The translations under genes and the position numbers were made by a program. From assembly GCF_904849725.1 (NCBI RefSeq), contig NC_058519.1:104272881-104336880 (forward strand): DNA of 64,000 nt. Direction: 5' to 3'. This stretch comes from Hordeum vulgare subsp. vulgare. Lineage: Eukaryota; Streptophyta; Magnoliopsida; Poales; Poaceae. Each line of letters opens with the position of its first letter. Position 1 is the first letter of the stretch. The notes beneath the pieces were generated by a model, which saw only the letters and a list, made by a program, of their open reading frames with translations, was not told the DNA's origin and did no database searches. Below are positions 35,331 through 47,388 of the stretch, one piece after another.

Positions 35331-36882
35331 TGCTACGGCAACAAAAGTCCTTCCCTGGCGCGTAGGAATTCTTCTTGTTACTTCTCTGGTTTGCATCGAT
35401 TTTTCCCTTGAAGAGGAAAGGGTGATGCAGCACAGGAGCAGTAAGTATTTCCCTCAGTTTGAGAACCAAGATATCGATCCAAAAGGAGGGCCTCGTCAAG
35501 TCCAAAGTACCTACGCAAACACAAACAAGCTTGCACCGAACGCTTCAAAGGGGTTGTTAAATCCTTCAAGATTGTTTGCAAAGTGAGATCTGAAGGCGGA
35601 AAGAGCAACAAAGTAAAAAGTGTAAGGCTGAAAATATGGTGTGGATTAGACCCTGGGGGCCATAGTGTTCACTAGAGGCTTCTCTCATAATAGAAAATAT
35701 CACGGTGGGTAAACAAATTACTGTCGAGCAATTGATAGAACCGCGCAAAGTCATGACGATATCTAAAGCAATGATCTAGCATATAAGCATCAAGTCCGAG
35801 ACAAGTAGACCGATACTTTCTGCATCTACTACTATTACTCCACACATCGACCGCTATCCAGCATCCATCTAATGTATTGAGTTCATCACGAACAGAGTAA
35901 CGCTTTAAGCAAGATGACATGACGTAGAGGGATAATCTCAAACCAATGATGAAAACCCCATTTTTTACCCTTTATGGCAACAACACGATGCGTGCCTCGC
36001 TACCCCTTCTATCACTGGGTGAGGTCACCGCACGGTATGAACCGAAAACCAAGCACTTCTCCCATTTCAAGAATCATAGATCTAGTTGGCCAAACAAAAC
36101 CCACACCTCGAAGAGAATTACAAAGGATATGAAATCATGCATAAGAGAGATCAGAAGAAACTCAAATAAGATTCATAGATAATCTGATCATAAATCCACA
36201 ATTCATCGGATCTCGACAAACACACTGCAAAACAAGATTACATCGGATAGATCTCCATGAAGATCATGGAGAACATTGTATCGAAGATCCAAGAGAGAGA
36301 AGAAGCCATCTAGTTACTAGCTATGGACCCGTAGGTCTATGGTGAACTACTCACGCATCATCGAAGAGGTCATGGTGTTGATGAAGAAGCCCTTCGTATC
36401 TGAATCCCCCCTTCGGCAGGGCACCAGGACGTGCCCCAGATTGGATCTTGCGGACACAGAAGCTCGTGGCGGCGAAAAAGTAATTGTGATCGTCTCTTGA
36501 TTTTTTTGGGAATATTTGGGAATATATAGGCGCAAGATCTAGGTCAGGGGACCTCCAGGGGGCCCACGAGCCTGGATGGCGCGACCCCCTGACCGCGGGG
36601 TGGGTGCTTGTGGGGCCCCTGGGCTCTTCTAGCTTGGCTCCCAAGTTCTCTGATCTCCTTCCGTTCCAAAAAAATCTTTTCGGGGATTTTCTTCCGTTTG
36701 GACTCCGTTTCAAAATCTCCTCTGAAAGGGGTCAAATACATGGAAAAAACAGGAACTGGAACTTGGCACTGAGTTAATAAGTTAGTCCCAGAAAATAAAT
36801 AAAAGGCATGCAAAACATCCAAAGTTTGATAAGATAATAGCTTGAAACCATCAAAAATAATAGATACGTTGGAGACGTATCA
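35331..36882 (-). repeat. 3' LTR of the Sabrina-like element
   Basis: 1,552 bp. It starts TGCTACGGCAACAAAAG and ends TTGGAGACGTATCA. It is repeated at 41824-43200 plus 57266-57426. The short frames within it (for example 35672-35941 on the minus strand) also occur in the other LTR and look incidental. Confidence 0.92.
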
Positions 36883-36898
36883 AGCATCCCCAAGCTTA
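36883..36898 (-). other. Polypurine tract of the Sabrina-like element
   Basis: On the minus strand AAGCTTGGGGATGCT lies directly before the TGATACGTC start of the 3' LTR, as in Athila-clade elements. Confidence 0.85.
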
Positions 36899-39538
36899 AC
36901 TGATGCTCGTCCTCGAGTAGGGAAGTGATAAAGAATGAATTTTTGATGTGGAATGCTACCTAGCATAGTTGTCCTTTGCAACTTATTTGACGTGGCATGA
37001 TTGTTCAGATCCATAAGATTCAAAACAATAGTTTTATATTGACATGAAAACAGTAATACTTTAAGCAAACTAGCAAAGTAATCATGAACTCTCAAAATAA
37101 CAAGGCCAAAGAAAGTTATCCCTACAAAATCATATAGTCTGGCTATGATCCATCATCCTCACACAACTAATGTAAATCATGCACAACCCTGGAATTGGCC
37201 AAGTAATTGTTTTCGCACTCTTACTTTCTCAAACTTTTTATAACTATCACGCAATACATGAGCGCGAGCCATGGATATAACACTATAGGTGGAATAGAGT
37301 GTGGTGGTGGTTGTGAGACAAAAAGGAGGAGATGGTCACACTGACTCGGCGTATCAATAGGCTATAAAGATGCCCATTAATAGATATCAATGTGAATGAG
37401 TAGGTATTGCCATGCAAGAGATGCACTAGAGCTATAAGTATGTGAAAGCTCAAGAGGGAAACTAGTGGGTGTGCATCCAACTTGCTTGCTCACGAAGACC
37501 TAGGGCAATTTTGAGGAAGCCCATCATTGGAATATACAAGCCAAGTTATAAAACAAAGATTCCCACTAGCATATGGTTGTGAAAAAGCAAGAAGCTCTCA
37601 ATCATGAAGAACATGGTGCTAACATGAAGCACAAGTGTGGAAAAAGATAGTAGCATTGTCCCTTCTCTCTTTCCTCCCATTTCTTTTTTTTGGGCTCTTA
37701 GGCCTCTCTTTTTTCTCTTTTCTCTTTTGTTTTTTTTTTGGGCTCTTTGGCCTCTCTTTTTTTTCCTCACATGGGACAATGCTCTAATAATGATGATCAT
37801 CACACTTTTATTTACTCAAAGCTCAAAGATCACAATGATGATGACTCCATACGAAATGCCTCCGGCAGTGTATCAGGATGTGCAACGTTCTAGTATGATC
37901 ATGCAACGGAAATATGAGAGTGATGGCACAAGTCATGAGACAGAACGGTGGGAGTTGCATGGCAATATATCTTGGAATGGCTTTGAAAATGCCATAGTAG
38001 GTAGGTATGGTGGCTATTTTGAGGAAGGAATTTGGTGGGTTTGTGCACCGGCGAGAATTGCGCGGCACTAGAGAGGCTAGCAATGGTGGAAGGTGAAAGT
38101 GCGTATAATCCATGGACTCACATTAGTCATGAATAACTCACATACTTATTGCAAAAGTTTTTATTAGTAATCGAAACAAAGTGCTAAACGCATACTCTGA
38201 AGGGGAGGGTTGGTAGGTGTAAACCATCGCGCGATCCCGACCTCAACACAAAGGATGACAATCAATAGATCAATTATTCTCTGACTTCCTAACATAGCGG
38301 TTCACCGTACGTGCATGCTACGGGAATCACTAACTTCAACACAAGTATTTCTAGATTCACAACACCCTACTAACATAACTCTCAATATTACCGAATCCAC
38401 GTCTCAAAAGTAATTGAGAGGAATCAACACTTCTCTTTCTATTCAATGCACATGAAGATGGAGGTTTTTGCATCCTCTTTGGGTACCTAGCACATTTGGG
38501 ACGAATTTAATAGCATAAGCCAACTACCAAATCACGCACCGTTGTGCTCTAAAGAAATAAGTGAAGCACAAGAGCAAAAGTATCTAGCTCAAAAGATATA
38601 AGTGAAGCACTATGAGCATTCTAGCAAAATCACGATGAGTGCATGTCTATCTCTCTCTCTCAAAAAGTTGTGCAGCAAGGATGATTGTGACACAACAGAA
38701 ATAAAAGACTCCTAAGATACAAGACGCTCCAAGCAAAACACATATCATGTGGTGAATAAAAATATAGCTCCAAGTAATGTTACCGATGGATTGAAGACGA
38801 AAGAGGGGATGCCTTCCCGAGGCATCGCCAAGCTTAGGATTTTTGGTGTCCTGGATTTTGGCTTGGGATGCCTTGGGCATCCCCAAGCTTGAGCTCTTTC
38901 CACTCCTTATCTCTTTGTCCATGAGAATGTTACAACTTGAAAACTTCACAACACAAAACTTAAACAGAAACTGGTGATAACATTAGTACAAGAAAACAAA
39001 CTACCACTTCTTTTGGTACTGTAGAAAACTTCAATTCCATCTATATTGAAGATGGGCTACTTTATTCTCACTTTTCCATGGCTAGTACGCCCCGATACTA
39101 ACCATAGTTTCATCAAAACAAGCAACCAACTCAACAAAAACAGAATCTGTCAAAAACAGACCAGTCTGTAGCAATCTGTATACTTCATATACTTCTAGCA
39201 CCTCAAAATATCTGAAACATTATGAAGGTCTGGGGAAAAAGCATATCAATCAGCACAAAAAAGAATCAACTCAAAAGATCTTTCTGATTAAAAATGAAAA
39301 AACATCTCGTGAGCAAAAAGTTTCTGTCTTTTTCCAGCAGGATCAAACAACCATTATCAAGACTAGTCATAAAGGTTTTGCTTGGCTCAAACACAAAAAG
39401 AAACACAAAAAACACAATCACACCAGAATTATGAAAGTGTGGACGCAACAAAACAGAAAGAAAAAGATAAATTCATTGGGTTGCCTCCCAACAAGCGCTA
39501 TTGTTTAACGTCCTTAGCTAGGCATAGAAGCGATAGAA
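36899..39538 (-). other. Spacer between gag-pro and the 3' LTR, without pol
   Basis: Here an autonomous Athila element would have RT, RNase H, integrase and often an env-like ORF; none is recognisable. Only short frames exist. The stretch holds a partly duplicated T-rich block at 37676-37770 (two copies of TTTTTTGGGCTCTT followed by GGCCTCTC) and an internal PPT-like motif at 38876-38895. Otherwise I see nothing in it. Confidence 0.7.
38876..38895 (-). other. Internal polypurine-tract-like motif in the Sabrina-like element
   Basis: On the minus strand CAAGCTTGGGGATGCCC repeats the sequence of the terminal PPT (AAGCTTGGGGATGCT), about 2 kb further inside. A weaker neighbour lies near 38820. 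It could prime extra plus-strand synthesis or mark an ancestral LTR junction. Confidence 0.6.
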
Positions 39539-41604
39539 TCATGTATCGTCGTCTTTTGTGCTCAAACCATAAGTGGCCCTCATCATGGATTCATAAGGCA
39601 ATCTTATTTTCTTTCTAAGAAAGTGTTCCATGCCCTTCCTTAAAGGAAATTGAAATCTAATATTCCCTTCCTTCATATCGATGATAGCACCAATAGTCCT
39701 TAGGAAAGGTCTACCAAGAATAATAGGGCATGTAGGATTGCAATCAATGTCAAGCACAATGAAATCCACGGGTACATAGTTCCTATTTGCAATAATAAGA
39801 ACATCATTGATCCTTCCCATGGGTTTCTTGATAGTAGAATCAGCAAGATGCAAATTAATAGAACACTCTTCAATCTCATTAAAACCCAGAACATCACATA
39901 AAGACTTTGGAATCGCAGAAACACTAGCACCCAAATCACACAAAGCATTGCACTCATAGTTTTTTATTTTGATTTTGATGGTAGGTTCCCACTCATCATG
40001 AAGCTTTCTTGGGATAGAGACTTCCAATTCAAGTTTCTCTTCAAGAGCTTTAATCATAGCTTCGACGATATGATCGGTAAAGGCTTTGTTTTGGCTATAA
40101 GCGTGTGGAGAGTTCAACATGGACTGCATCAAAGAAATGCATTCAATCAAGGAGGAACTATCATAATTGAATTCCTTGAAATCCACGGTAGTAATTTCAT
40201 TACTACTCACAGTTTTAACGTCTTCTACTCCACTTTTAATGCTTTTAGCATCAAGATAGATGGACTCCAAATCCTTGGGGCACTTTTCAACCAAAGTGGA
40301 TTCATATCCAGCCCCATAATCATTAGGTTTGACACGAGAAAACAAAGATTCAATGGGAGTCACACCAAGCACTTTAAGATCTTCGTGATTCTCATCACGA
40401 GAACACGTCTTTTTAAGCCATTCATGTCTAGCACGAATTTGGGCGGTTCTTTCTTGGCTCTCAATCATGGAAACACGCATAGCTTTCAAATTTTCATCCA
40501 TGTCGATTTTGGGAGGAGCACATCTAACTTTCAAAGCATCAACATCACAAGCAATCCTATCAACGCTTTTAGCCAAATCGTCAATTTTGAGTAGTTTTTC
40601 CTCTATGGACGCATTGAAAATCTTTTGAGAGTTGCTGAACTCTTTGATATTACTCTCTAGATCAGAGGGTAATCTATTGTAATTTCCATGAGGATTGTTG
40701 TAGTAGTTGCCAAAGTTATTAGAGGAGTTACTAGGAAAAGGCCTAGGAACATAGTTTCTTCTAAAAGCGTTCTTGTTGCCAAGGTTATTCCTACCAACAA
40801 AATTAACGTCCAAGCTAGTGTTGCTACTCTCAATCAGAGAAGACAAAGGCATATCATTAGGATCCAAAGGAGCACTTCTACTAGCAACCAAATTCATTAA
40901 CTCATCCATCTTAGCACTCAACGAGTTAATTTCTTCTATAGCGTGTAACTTCTTACTAGTAGGTGACCTTTTAGTGTGCCACTGAGAGTAGATGTTGTCT
41001 AAGAGCTTTGTTGCTTCTCCTAACGTGATTTCCATGAACGTTCCACCTGAGGCGGAGTCCAAGATATTTCAAGAAGCGAAATTCAAGCCAGCGTAAAAGA
41101 TTTGGATAATCATCCAGAGCCTCAAGCCATGAGCGGGACAATTTCTAATCATTAATTTCATTCTCTCCCAAGCTGTGCAACATGTTCATGATCAAGTTGC
41201 TTGAAATTCATGATCTCATTACGGAGAGAGATGATCTTAGCCGGCGGAAAATACTTGGATATATAAGCATCTTTGCACTTATACCAAGAATCGATACTAT
41301 TTTTGGGCAAAGAAGAAAACCAAGTTTTAGCGCGATCTCGCAACGAGAAAGGAAAAGGCTTCAATTTAATCACATCATTATCCACATCTTTTTTCTTTTG
41401 CATATCGCAAAGCTCAATGAAGGTATTGAGATGGGTTGCGGCATCTTCACTAGGAAGGCCAGAGAATTGCTCTTTCATAACAAGATTCAGCAAAGCGGCA
41501 TTGATTTCGTATGACTCCGCACTAGTGGCGGGAGCAATCGTAGTACTAATAAAATCATTATTATTAGTATTCGAGAAGTCACAAAGCTTGGTGTTTTCGT
41601 TCAT
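39539..41604 (-). pseudogene. gag: Athila-clade gag with protease (broken)
   Basis: The likely start is the ATG at 41604 (MNENTKLCDFSNTNN). The gag core shows YEINAALLNLVMKEQFSG, AATHLNTFIELC, FPFSLRDRAKTWFSSLP and DAYISKYFPPAKI. A frameshift at about 41160 and a TGA at about 41077 break the frame; it resumes at 41062 (SASGGTFMEITLGEA). The C-terminal part has an aspartic protease with CDLGASVSAIP and ILGRPFLRTIGAIID; DLGA in place of DSGA is seen in other Athila-type proteases. The frame ends at 39539 without passing into RT. The long plus-strand frame at 39998-40594 is its antisense shadow. Confidence 0.9.
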
Positions 41605-41796
41605 GGTGACTTCAGCAAGCAAGCAAGCACACGAGCAAACAAAGAGCAGGCGAGAAAAGGGCGAACGAAAAGGCGAACGAAAAAGGCAAATAGGTGAAGT
41701 GGGGGAGAGGAAAACGAGAGGCAACTGGCAAACAAAGTAAATGCAAGAGATGAGTTTGCGACACCTACTTGGATGAGTTCTTGACTTGATCTTCCT

Positions 41797-41813
41797 CCCC
41801 GGAAACGGCGCCA
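41797..41813 (-). other. Primer-binding site of the Sabrina-like element (tRNA-Asp type)
   Basis: On the minus strand TGGCGCCGTTTCCGGGG, close to the TGGCGCCGTTGCCGGGG used by Athila elements with tRNA-Asp. It lies ten bases inside the LTR edge. Confidence 0.85.
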
Positions 41814-41823
41814 GAAATTCTTC

Positions 41824-43200
41824 TGCTACGACAACAAAAGTCCTTCCCTGGCGCGTAGGAATTCTTCTTGTTACTTCTCTGGTTTGCGTCAGTTTTTCCC
41901 TTGAAGAGGAAAGGGTGATGCAGCACAGGAGCAGTAAATATTTCTCTTAGTTTGAGAACCAAGGTATCGATCCAGAAGGAGGGCCTCGTCAAGTCCAAAG
42001 TACCTGCACAAACACAAACAAGCTTGCACCCAACGCTCAAAGGGGTTGTCAATCCCTTCAAGATTGTTTGCAAAGTGAGATTTGAAGGCGGAAAGAGCAA
42101 TGAAGTAAAAAGTGTAAGGCTGAAAATATGGTGTGGAGTAGACCCTCGGGGCCATAGTGTTCACTAGAGGCTTCTCTCATAATAGCAAATATCATGGTGG
42201 GTGAACAAATTACTGTCGAGCAATTGATAGAACCGCGCAAAGTCATCACGATATCTAACGCAATGATCTAGCATATAGGCATCACGTCCGAGACAAGTAG
42301 ATCGATACTTTCTGCATCTACTACTATTACTCCACACATCGACCGCTATCCAGCATGCATCTAGTGTATTGAGTCCATGGCGAACAGAGTAACGCTTTAA
42401 GCAAGATGACATGATGTAGAGGGAGAATTTCAAACCAATGATGAAAACCCCATCTTTTTACCCTTGATGGCAACAACACGATGCGTGCCTCGCTACCCCT
42501 TCTGTCACTGGATGAGGTCACCGCACGGTATGAATACAAAACCAAGCACTTCTCCCATTGCAAGAATCATAGATCTAGTTGGCCAAACAAAACCCACAAC
42601 TCGAAGAGAATTACAAGGATATGAAATCATGCATATGAGAGATCAGAAGAAATTCAAATAAGATTCATAGATAATCTGATCATAAATCCACAATTCATCG
42701 GATCTCGACAAACACACCGCAAAAGAAGATTATGTCAGATAGATCTCCATGAAGATCATGGAGAACTTTGTATACAAGATCCAAGAGAGAGAAGAAGCCA
42801 TCTAGTTACTAGCTATGGACCCATAGGTCTATGGTGAACTACTCACGCATCATTGGAGAGGTCATGGTGTTGATGACGAAGCCCTCCGTATCCGAATCCC
42901 CCCTTCGGCAGGGCACCAGGACATGCCCCAGATGGGATCTTGCGGAGACAGAAGCTTGCGGCGGCGGAAAAGTAATTGCGATCGTCTCTTGATTTTTTTG
43001 GGAATATATAGGTGCAAGATCTAGGTCAGGGGACCTCCAGGGGGCCCACAAGCCTGGATGGCGCCCCCTGGCCACTGGGTGGGGGCTTGTGGGGCCCCGG
43101 GGGTTCTTCTGGCTTGGCTCCCAAGTTCTCCGATCTTCTTCCGTTCCAAAAAAATATTTTCGGGGATTTTCTTCCGTTTGGACTCCGTTTCAAAATCTCC
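41824..43200 (-). repeat. 5' LTR of the Sabrina-like element, larger piece
   Basis: It matches 35331-36710 and is cut at CAAAATCTCC, where the Tat element entered. The rest of the LTR is at 57266-57426. Confidence 0.92.
43196..43200. repeat. Target-site duplication of the Tat element, left copy
   Basis: TCTCC, repeated exactly at 57261-57265. Confidence 0.95.
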
Positions 43201-44279
43201 TGTCGGGGGGATAACCTCGGGGTAGGCTCATCAAGCCTATTCCTTCATTTCCGGCCCAACGGACATGGACGTATGAAGATTCCCAAGGCCCAAGTCTTCT
43301 GGCCGGCTAGGCATCACCTACCGGCTAGAGGACGAGGCGGCCACCTTTCTGGCCGGCCAGGCAACCCCTGCCGGCTAGAATCCAGGCGGCCTCCTCTCCG
43401 GAGCCGGCCTGGTCCCGCCAGCCGGACTGGGGAGGAGGCGGCTACACTTAAGCCGGCTGGCCAAGCAGGCTAGCCGGCTTAGGATCATAAGTCACATCAG
43501 ATCGTAGGTCAGGAAGAGACCTCACGATTAAAGGTAGCTATGCGTCAGCAAAGGTACCGAATCAGGGCGCCCGGCAGGTACGAGCGTCGGCGGCCACGCC
43601 GCTGGCCTACCTCGTCTCTGATCCATCACCTAGCATAGTGTCGGACCGTCACACTCCCACTCCATTAATGCACTCGGCGTGGGGAACAGTGGAGGCGGTC
43701 GTACTACCTGCCCATGAAGAATCTCGCGGGGCGACGCTTGACGTACAACGCGTGCTCAGCGTCAACCTTACGCGAGAGCCTCATTGGCCAGCCGGCGGGT
43801 CCCACAGGCAATCGAGACCATGCAGCCGGCGGGCCCCCCATCGACAAGACAAGACCCTTGTGGGCCCTTGGCCAACCGGCGAAGCTGCCAGCCGGGTCCC
43901 ACACTTGTACCCCTTATCCATGTTGTAGGCCGGCGGGTTCATCTATAAAACCCCCCGGTCGCCCTCCATGCAGGGGGGCCGATCTTTCACCAGTCATTCA
44001 ACACAACGCATTCACCAACCACAGAGAGAGAGGTAGAGACGAGCCGGCTGGTCCCCTCTTTCTCCTCCCAACACAGCTCGAGGAGCGACATTGTACTCTG
44101 TTCCTATACATCAAACACTCCGGCAGGATTAGGGGTATTATCTCTATGGAGAGCCCTGAACCTGGGTACATCGTGCAATCCATGCGTGTACCAACCTCGT
44201 TCCCAGCGCCCACCTTTGTCCCTTCGGTTCTCACCGACTTTAGCCTACCTATGGCATATGTTGTGAGTATTCACCGACA
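43201..44279 (+). repeat. 5' LTR of the Tat element
   Basis: It contains many copies of the motif GCCGGCT between 43300 and 43480, a TATAAAA box at 43944-43950 and a transcribed leader. Methionine-started frames that begin inside the LTR (for example 43714) are not gag starts. Confidence 0.95.
43944..43950 (+). promoter_or_regulatory. TATA box of the Tat 5' LTR
   Basis: TATAAAA followed by a C/G-rich stretch; the same box is at 56925-56931 in the 3' LTR. Transcription would begin about 30 bases downstream. Confidence 0.75.
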
Positions 44280-44280
44280 T

Positions 44281-44299
44281 TTGGCGCCCACCATGGGGC
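44281..44299 (+). other. Primer-binding site of the Tat element
   Basis: TTGGCGCCCACCATGGGGC follows the LTR end by one or two bases. The ATG within it at about 44293 is also the apparent gag start. The primer tRNA is not assigned with certainty. Confidence 0.7.
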
Positions 44300-45263
44300 C
44301 GATCGCGGCATCGGCTGGCTTTACGCGCTGGGCGGGGCCCCGCACCTACACCATCGGATGCATCGCGTCCGGATCAGTTTGCATGCCCGTGGAGCTCGCT
44401 GTCGATGAGGCGACACCCATGATGATCGACGTCCCCGTCCGCCATGCAGATTCGAACGAATATTCTAATGACGAGGCGCTCCCTAGCGTCGTCGTCGCTG
44501 CTATGAAGAACCTCAGTGGTCTCTTCAGCGACCTTTGTCTCAACAACGGCCCGCGCTACTTCGGCGAGGAGTTCGACGTTGAGGAGCTCTGCGCCAGCTT
44601 CAGCAGGCTCTCTATCGCTGAGATGCCTGCCCACTACGTTTATCCCAGTAACGACCTCATCTTCGATCGCCCTCCGCCGTCGGTGGGGTTCTTCACCCCA
44701 TACCACGTTGCTGCCGTCTCCAACACCGTGGAGGTGATGGTTATCGGCGCTGGCGCCAAGACGGCTCCTGGCAAGGCCTCCGTAGGCGCTGGCGAGCCCG
44801 CTGCGGCCAACGCTGATACTCTTCGGAACGCCATCGCCGGCCTGAAGACACCAGTTACCTCTTCCGCCAACCCTGCTCACGCTCGGGCCTCGCTGGAGGA
44901 GGCTCGCAAGCTTCGGCGAAACGTCGGTTGGAGGCTACGCAGCGCGAGTATAACTCTGCATACAGTCTCACTCCTAGTTCCGAGGCCCCTATCCGGCTTG
45001 GATCGGTCCGCAGCCGCGGCCGGTTCATCGCCGAGGCTCTAGGCGGTGATCTGCCCACCTACAAGACTCCTGCGGACAACATGCGAGCAGCGCAGGCAGC
45101 CATGGAGGAGATGGCAAGCCTGGAAGGCGAGGAGCGCGCCTTCCAGGAGAAGCGTGTCAAGGATCTCCTTGATGCCGCCAACCAGCAACACGCTCGGCTT
45201 GACCCCTGTCCGGCTCAATCGGAGTCCCCGGGACCGAACTCGGGGGGCACACCGCAACCCTAG
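44293..45263 (+). pseudogene. gag: Tat gag, N-terminal part (frameshifted)
   Basis: The frame starts MGPIAASAGFTRW, includes DLCLNNGPRYFGEEFDVEEL, and runs to a stop at 45042. From about 44928 the homologous reading moves to another frame (GRFIAEALGGDLPTYKTPAD, then an amphipathic stretch EEMASLEGEERAFQEK), ending at 45263. This part lacks known catalytic motifs; the conserved gag core follows in the next segment. Confidence 0.8.
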
Positions 45264-47388
45264 AGTCCAGCACCACGCAGAAGGATCTTCCTCGCATCGC
45301 CCTTCCAGTCGGAGGGGCGAGGAAAGCCAAGACCGACGCTCTCCGTGCCAGAGCGAGCACACTTAGGGCTTGCGTCGCGGAGGCGACGAGGGCGATTCGG
45401 AGTGTGAGGTTCTTCCCCCGCGAAGAACTCACGTCTCTGGTTCACGAGGTGCCTCCTCTCTCGCAACCGGGGCTGGCTCCCACGCCACCCACGATGAGCG
45501 GGACGCCCGCCGACGTCTCATCGTCCTGGCCTAGTCGGCCCTCCTAGAGGAAGACGGACCTGTTGGTCCGGCATGCTTCGGCCCCCGGATCCGAGGGGAG
45601 CCATTCCCCTAAGGTTTCACCCTACCTCGGGATACGCCAAAATACAACGGCACGGCCAAGCCAGAAGACTGTCTGATTGATTACACCACGGTCGTAGGCA
45701 TCGCCAGGGGCAACAAGCGCGTAGCAGTTCGCTACGTGCCACTCATGTTGGCCGGCTCGGCCCGGACTTGGCTTAACAGCCTCCCGGCCGGCAGTGTCAA
45801 CTCCTGGGTGGACTTCGAGGAGGCGTTCGTCTGCAACTTCACCGGCACCTACAAGCGCCCTGGCCGGCCCCGCGAGCTGGCTATGTGCGTTCAGAAGGCC
45901 TACGAACCCCTTCACGACTACGTCACCCGGTGGACTAAGCTCCGCAACTCCTCCGAGGGGGTGCATGAGGTACAAGCCATCCAGTACTTCATTGACGGTT
46001 GCCGAGACGGCACCCTCCTCAAGCACAAGCTCATGTGCGTCGAGCCCACCTCTTTTGCGGTGGTCATGGCCAAGGCGGACAAGTACGCCACGGCCGACTC
46101 CGCAATGCGCATCAAGGTGACCACCTCGGACAAGTTTGTGCCTACGCCGGCTACTCCCAAGCCGGCTGGGGACAACCGAGGTGGCCAGAACAACTACAAG
46201 TGCAAGGCGGATCAGAGGGATCCCCACTCCAACAGCAAGTTGGTGGCCAATGTGGAGGGCGAGGTGTTGCCTCCTCAAGCCGGCCCTCCAGTAAAGCGTC
46301 CCAACCGGAGCAACCCCAACTGGCTGCCCAAGCAGTCCTTCGAGCAGCTGCTCGACGCCCCCTGCAAGATACATTCTGGGGCGCTACCGTCTTCCCATAC
46401 CCTTCAACAGTGCAGCGTTGCGCGCCGGCTGTCGCAAGGGGATGGCCTGCCTGCTCCTCCGGGTGCACAGGCGGCGCCCCGTGCACCGGCTCCCAACCAC
46501 GCTCCGCCTCCGCCACCGCCGCCTCGCGATGAGGGTCATCACCCAGACGACTATCCTCATCAAGACGGAGCATTCGTCGTCTTCACCAGCGAAGGCGACG
46601 ACAAGCATAGCCTGCGCCAAAGACGGCGCGAGGTAAGCGCCACTGTCCCCCCGGTTCCCCAGTACATGCATTGGTCTGACAAACCAATCACATGGAGCCG
46701 GGTGGACCATCCTGCGGTGATGCCCAACCCGGGATCATACGCGCTCGTCCTCGACCCCACCTTCGCTTCCAAAAGGCTCACCTGCCGATTCTCCCCGGTG
46801 CTGGTCGATGGCGGCAGCAGCATCAACATCCTCTACCTCGACACTCTCCTCAAGCTCGGGCGCAAGGAGACGGACGTCCTGCCAACCAACAATGTCTTCC
46901 ATGGCATCGTGCCTGGGCAGTCCTCCTTGCCCATCGGCAAGATCCAGCTGGACGTCCTCTTCGGCGACAAGGCCCACTTCCGCCGAGAGTCCACGTGGTT
47001 CGAGGTAGTAGACCTCAGTAGCCCGTATCACGCGCTGCTGGGAAGACCGGCTCTGGCCATGTTTATGGCTATTCCGCATTACGCCTACCTAAAGATGAAG
47101 ATGCCGGGTCCCAAGGGCATCATCACTATTGTTGGCGACTACAAGAAGTCGCTCGAGTGTGCGCAAGATAGTAGCCGGCTCGCCGACGCTTTGGTGATTG
47201 CTGAGGAGAAGCGTCAGATCAACCGGCTCGTGGCCCAGGCTACCGAGCAGCCGACGATTCCTTCTCCTCCGTCCCAATCGGCTGGCGAGGGCTCTTTCAA
47301 GCCGGCTAAAGAGACCAAGCAGGTCCCACTCGACCCTGCCAACCCGAAGCAGTGCGTCACCATCGGGGCTGGCCTCAGCCCCAAATAG
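45264..47388 (+). pseudogene. gag: Tat gag core and protease
   Basis: After a disrupted stretch (45264-45620, several stops) gag resumes with PRDTPKYNGTAKPEDCLIDY at about 45627, followed by SARTWLNSLPAGSVNSWVDF, FTGTYKRPGRPRELAMC and DGTLLKHKLM. From 45640 to 47388 the frame is open: a Pro/Ala-rich linker, then the aspartic protease with PVLVDGGSSINILY and HALLGRPALAMFMAIPHYAY. It ends at a TAG at 47386-47388 (GLSPK then stop), where the family continues into RT. Confidence 0.88.

Noticed and set aside
37676..37770. Possible microsatellite or satellite seed
   Set aside because: Only two imperfect copies of a T-rich block; not an array.
39998..40594. 198-codon plus-strand frame
   Set aside because: It is the antisense shadow of the Athila-type gag-protease frame and has no recognisable domain.
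43714..44292. Long frame whose first Met is inside the Tat 5' LTR
   Set aside because: Transcription starts after the TATA box at 43944, so the upstream codons cannot be in the sense transcript; gag more likely starts near 44293.
45622..46374. 250-codon minus-strand frame opposite Tat gag, and other long antisense frames such as 46735-47079 and 47089-47742
   Set aside because: They mirror well-recognised sense gag-protease and RT frames in a GC-rich element; no independent domain or splice structure is visible, unlike at 51730-55624.
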